A stretch of DNA of 9,371 nucleotides, from contig JBKHJA010000102.1 of the NCBI GenBank assembly GCA_046538375.1, forward strand, positions 1 through 9,371, written 5' to 3'. The notes under the pieces were generated by a model, which did not search any database, had not been told where the DNA came from, and saw only the letters and a list, made by a program, of their open reading frames with translations. A program made the translations under genes and the position numbers. Below, piece after piece: positions 7,035 through 9,371 of the stretch (position 1 is the stretch's first letter; each line of letters starts with the position of its first letter). Source of the DNA: JBKHJA01 sp046538375. Lineage in GTDB: Bacteria; Acidobacteriota; Aminicenantia; Aminicenantales; Aminicenantaceae.

Positions 7035-7961
7035 TTAAAGTTTGAGTGTGTTCACCACATTCCGGACAGCAGCCTCTGATTTCTTGATAGCCTCCTTTTC
7101 TTCATCGGTCAGCTCAATTTCGATGATATCTTCCACGCCGTTGGCTCCTAATTTTATAGGAACCCCGAAATAGAGGTTATTGATACCGTATTCTCCTTCC
7201 AGATAGGCGGCACAGGGCAATATTTTTTTCTTGTCTTTGATGACAGATTCAACCATTTCCGCAACAGCCAAGGAAGGGGCATAGTAAGCACTGCCTGTTT
7301 TGAGGTACTTCACGATCTCACCGCCACCTTTTCTGGTCCTCTCGATAATGGCTTCAATCCTGTCATGAGGGATAAAATGGCTGAGAGGGATTCCTGCGAT
7401 AGTGGTGTAACGGGCAATGGGTACCATGGTGTCTCCGTGGCCGCCCAGCACCAGAGCCTGGATGCTTTCTACCGACACATTCAGCTCCATGGAGATGAAG
7501 GACCGAAAGCGGGTGGTGTCAAGGATTCCTGCCATTCCAAAAACTCTGTTTTTGGGGAATCCGCTCACCTTGAAAGCTGTGTAGACCATGGCATCAAGAG
7601 GGTTGGAAACCACAAGGAGAATGGCTTGGGGAGAGTATTCAATCAATTTCTCGGTGACTGATTTCACGATGCCGAAATTCGTTCCCACCAGTTCGTCTCG
7701 ACTCATCCCCGGTTTTCGGGGAACTCCAGCCGTGATCACCGCGATATCGGAATTGGCTGTATCAGCATATGAATTTGTTCCACTTATTCGGGTGTCGTAT
7801 TTTCCCACCGGTCCTCCTTCCAGCATATCCAATCCTTTTCCGATGGGCATGTCCTCAATGACATCCAGCAGCACCACATCACCCAATTCTTTTTCTGCGA
7901 TTTTGAAAGCGGTCACTTCTCCCACGTGACCAGCTCCCACAACAGTTATTTTTTTTCTCAT
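7035..7961 (-). CDS. mdh: NAD-dependent malate dehydrogenase (LDH-like)
   Basis: This cytoplasmic enzyme interconverts malate and oxaloacetate with NAD. Using the start at 7961 it has 308 residues, near the usual 305-315. The Rossmann motif VVGAGHVG lies at 7-14, and Asp33 at the end of the second strand (VVLLDV) indicates NAD rather than NADP. Substrate arginines are R82 and R88 in GVPRKPGMSR, and R151 in DTTRFRSF. An arginine at position 82, where lactate dehydrogenases carry glutamine, marks malate specificity. The catalytic pair is D148 and H175 (GGHGDTMVP). An ATG 6 nt further upstream (7967) sits only 1 nt after AGGAGGT (7968-7974), while the ATG at 7961 is 6 nt away, so I chose 7961. 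It is the first gene of the probable mdh-fumarase-sucC-sucD operon, with its own promoter signals in the gap after icd. Confidence 0.95.
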   Translation of the reverse strand: MRKKITVVGAGHVGEVTAFKIAEKELGDVVLLDVIEDMPIGKGLDMLEGGPVGKYDTRISGTNSYADTANSDIAVITAGVPRKPGMSRDELVGTNFGIVKSVTEKLIEYSPQAILLVVSNPLDAMVYTAFKVSGFPKNRVFGMAGILDTTRFRSFISMELNVSVESIQALVLGGHGDTMVPIARYTTIAGIPLSHFIPHDRIEAIIERTRKGGGEIVKYLKTGSAYYAPSLAVAEMVESVIKDKKKILPCAAYLEGEYGINNLYFGVPIKLGANGVEDIIEIELTDEEKEAIKKSEAAVRNVVNTLKL

Positions 7962-7967
7962 TATCAT

Positions 7968-7974
7968 ACCTCCT
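7968..7974 (-). promoter_or_regulatory. Strong ribosome-binding site that decides the mdh start
   Basis: The minus strand reads AGGAGGT here, nearly the full anti-16S complement. It lies 1 nt from the first ATG (7967) and 6 nt from the second (7961). Only the second is well spaced, so translation probably begins there with MRKKITVVGAG. Confidence 0.8.
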
Positions 7975-7986
7975 GTTTTTTAGTTC

Positions 7987-8014
7987 ATTATAAATTGAAA
8001 CAACCAAGGGTCAT
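7987..8014 (-). promoter_or_regulatory. Second, weaker candidate promoter for mdh
   Basis: A perfect -10 TATAAT (7992-7987) is preceded after 16 nt by ATGACC (8014-8009, four of six -35 bases). It would give a short leader of about 20 nt before the mdh start. The upstream pair at 8121-8093 has better -35 and spacing, so this one may be an alternative start or a chance match. Confidence 0.3.
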
Positions 8015-8023
8015 ATTATCATC

Positions 8024-8076
8024 GGGTCTTCTTCTCTCCCATTTTTTCCGGTGAGGACATTCTCAGAAGAAGAGCC
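8024..8076 (-). repeat. Inverted repeat in the mdh leader
   Basis: TCTTCTTCT (plus strand 8027-8035) and AGAAGAAGA (8065-8073) are perfect 9-bp complements. Beyond a one-base mismatch, GG (8024-8025) pairs with CC (8075-8076). If transcription starts near 8086, the mdh leader RNA could fold into this stem with a 29-nt loop. No T-run follows the stem, so it is not a standard terminator. The arms are simple purine/pyrimidine repeats, which lowers its weight. A role in leader control is only a guess. Confidence 0.25.
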
Positions 8077-8092
8077 TTTGTTTTCCTGCCTG

Positions 8093-8121
8093 AATATAAT
8101 TCATATACTCTTGGGAGTCAA
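8093..8121 (-). promoter_or_regulatory. Candidate sigma70 promoter for the mdh-fumarase-sucCD operon
   Basis: On the minus strand TTGACT (8121-8116, five of six) and TATATT (8098-8093, five of six) are exactly 17 nt apart. The promoter begins 18 bp beyond the icd stop and would start transcription near 8086, giving a leader of about 125 nt. It suggests that mdh and the genes after it can be expressed apart from icd, although read-through from icd is also possible because no terminator is visible between them. Confidence 0.55.
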
Positions 8122-8138
8122 GGAAGAGTTCAGACCGG

Positions 8139-9344
8139 TTACTCTTTAGCTCTATAACTTTCCCATTTACTTTTCAAGTTAGGATCTTGGATAGTTTCCA
8201 TCAGATAATTGGCGTACTCTGCTCCAGTGGCTCCAGTAGAGCGGCCGGTGATCTGTAATTTTTTTTCATACTGGCCGCAGATGTCCAGAGCCATTTCCAG
8301 ATTATTGAATCTTTCAGGATAACCGATATGGCTGACCAGCATGGCCGCAGCACGGATCATGCTGCACGGGTCTGCGTACTGGGCGCGCCCTTCTTTGACC
8401 ATCCGAGGTGCAGAACCATGGATGGCTTCAAACATGGCGTAGCGTTTTCCGATATTGGCACTTCCTGCCGTCCCCACACCTCCCTGGAATTCTGCGGCTT
8501 CATCGGTAAGAATGTCACCGTACAGGTTGGGCAGCACCATCACCTTAAACTGAGTTCTTCTCTTGGGATCAACCAGTTTGGCGGTCATGATATCGATGTA
8601 CCAATCGTCGCATTCGATCTCTGGGTATTCTTTGGCGATTTTATACCCGATATCCAGAAACTTTCCATCAGATGTTTTGACCACATTGGCTTTGGTGACT
8701 ATAGTCACTTTATTGATATTGTTCTTTCGGGCATACTCGAAGGCCAGGCGGATAATCCTTTCCGCTCCTTGAGTGGTGATGACCTTAAAATCCATGGCTA
8801 GATCATGGGTGACATTTATGCCTTTGCTGCCCATGATGTAAGCCCCTTCTGTGTTTTCTCGGAAAAAGGTCCAATCAAGGCCTTCTTTGGGCACCTTGAC
8901 CGGTCTTACATTGGCAAACAGGTCCAGATATCGGCGCATAGCCACATTGGCGCTCTCGATATTGGGCCACGGATCTCCTCTTCTGGGAGTGGTGGTGGGA
9001 CCCTTCAACAGGACATGACATTTTTTGATCTCTTCCAGGATATCATCAGGGATGGCCTGGTTGTGTTTGGCCCGATTCTCGATGGTCAATCCTTCGATAT
9101 TCCGTATCTCTATTTTTTTCCTTTTGAACTCTTCATCCAAGATAAACTCCAAAATCCGTCTTGCTTCTTTGGCGATATAGGGACCAATGCCATCGCCGCC
9201 AATAATGCCGATGATGATAGGCTTGAGCTCAGCATAGTCAATCCAGTCCGCAGCTTTTTTCAGTTCTTCCACCCTTTTTAGCTGCTCCTCTACAACTTGA
9301 CCAAAATATTCCTTTGCTTTCTCCACAGCGGAATAATCCATCAT
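8139..9344 (-). CDS. icd: Isocitrate dehydrogenase (isocitrate/isopropylmalate dehydrogenase family)
   Basis: The enzyme would oxidise and decarboxylate isocitrate to 2-oxoglutarate in the cytoplasm. It has 401 residues. All isocitrate and metal positions known from the E. coli enzyme can be aligned: S131, N133 and R137 in ESANVAMRR, R147, R162 and Y169 in FRENTEGAY, K218 in VTKANVV, D251 in YIDIMTAKLV, and D277 and D281 in NLYGDILTDE. The Ser/Asn pair points to isocitrate rather than isopropylmalate. The cofactor loop is EAIHGSAPRMVKEGRAQYAD (306-325), where E. coli NADP enzyme has HGTAPKY; R314 and M315 replace that Lys-Tyr pair, and the Asp usual in NAD enzymes is also absent, so the cofactor is uncertain. 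About 40 charged, probably helical residues precede the core. Two adjacent ATGs (9344, 9341) follow AAGGAG at 4 and 7 nt, so the start may be one codon shorter. The window ends 27 bp upstream, so the promoter is not seen. Confidence 0.9.
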   Translation of the reverse strand: MMDYSAVEKAKEYFGQVVEEQLKRVEELKKAADWIDYAELKPIIIGIIGGDGIGPYIAKEARRILEFILDEEFKRKKIEIRNIEGLTIENRAKHNQAIPDDILEEIKKCHVLLKGPTTTPRRGDPWPNIESANVAMRRYLDLFANVRPVKVPKEGLDWTFFRENTEGAYIMGSKGINVTHDLAMDFKVITTQGAERIIRLAFEYARKNNINKVTIVTKANVVKTSDGKFLDIGYKIAKEYPEIECDDWYIDIMTAKLVDPKRRTQFKVMVLPNLYGDILTDEAAEFQGGVGTAGSANIGKRYAMFEAIHGSAPRMVKEGRAQYADPCSMIRAAAMLVSHIGYPERFNNLEMALDICGQYEKKLQITGRSTGATGAEYANYLMETIQDPNLKSKWESYRAKE

Positions 9345-9348
9345 TTGT

Positions 9349-9354
9349 CTCCTT
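9349..9354 (-). promoter_or_regulatory. Ribosome-binding site of icd
   Basis: The minus strand reads AAGGAG. It is 4 nt from the ATG at 9344 and 7 nt from the ATG at 9341. The second spacing is the more usual, so the protein may begin MDYSAVEK rather than MMDYS. Confidence 0.7.
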
Positions 9355-9371
9355 AAAATGAAAAAAATTAT

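Noticed and set aside
8805..9281. 158-codon plus-strand open frame opposite icd
   Set aside because: It is antisense to conserved icd codons and has no family motif. The length reflects codon bias of the opposite strand.

Overview
The window holds seven chromosomal genes of moderate GC content. It looks like ordinary housekeeping DNA from a bacterium: there are clean Shine-Dalgarno sites, sigma70-type promoter candidates and an exported zinc carboxypeptidase with a Sec-type signal peptide. A two-subunit-type class I fumarase, an LDH-like malate dehydrogenase and the carboxypeptidase together suggest an uncultured, possibly anaerobic lineage of Acidobacteria/Aminicenantes type. That placement is a weak inference from gene style only. 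I see no mobile element, CRISPR array, tRNA, rRNA or phage gene.

Left half, plus strand. A 697-residue EF-G paralogue (149-2242) has a candidate promoter and a small inverted repeat in its leader. Its switch II reads DCPGY instead of the DTPGH of canonical EF-G. A 331-bp gap follows. It holds a good promoter (TTGACA-N18-TATCAT) for the next gene and, on the opposite strand, the remains or frameshifted form of a very small membrane protein. Next is an exported M14-family zinc carboxypeptidase of 566 residues (2574-4274). It converges on the minus-strand genes with only 39 bp between stop codons.

Right half, minus strand, read from right to left: isocitrate dehydrogenase (9344-8139), a 171-bp gap with promoter signals, then malate dehydrogenase, fumarase beta subunit, succinyl-CoA synthetase beta (sucC) and alpha (sucD), ending at 4314. 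The last four are very probably one operon: mdh and the fumarase gene are 4 nt apart, and sucC and sucD overlap by 4 nt. A 117-nt spacer with a hairpin separates the fumarase gene from sucC.

Together the minus-strand genes encode four steps of the TCA cycle: isocitrate to 2-oxoglutarate, succinyl-CoA to succinate with nucleotide triphosphate formation, fumarate to malate, and malate to oxaloacetate. Citrate synthase, aconitase, the 2-oxoglutarate-oxidising enzyme, succinate dehydrogenase/fumarate reductase and the fumarase alpha subunit are not in the window. The alpha subunit must be encoded elsewhere if the fumarase is functional.

The most interesting points are the frameshifted small membrane ORF at a T6 run, the fumarase beta subunit without its cluster-bearing partner, the isocitrate dehydrogenase whose cofactor-discriminating positions match neither common pattern, and the His-to-Tyr change in the EF-G paralogue. 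I did not find a convincing undescribed system.
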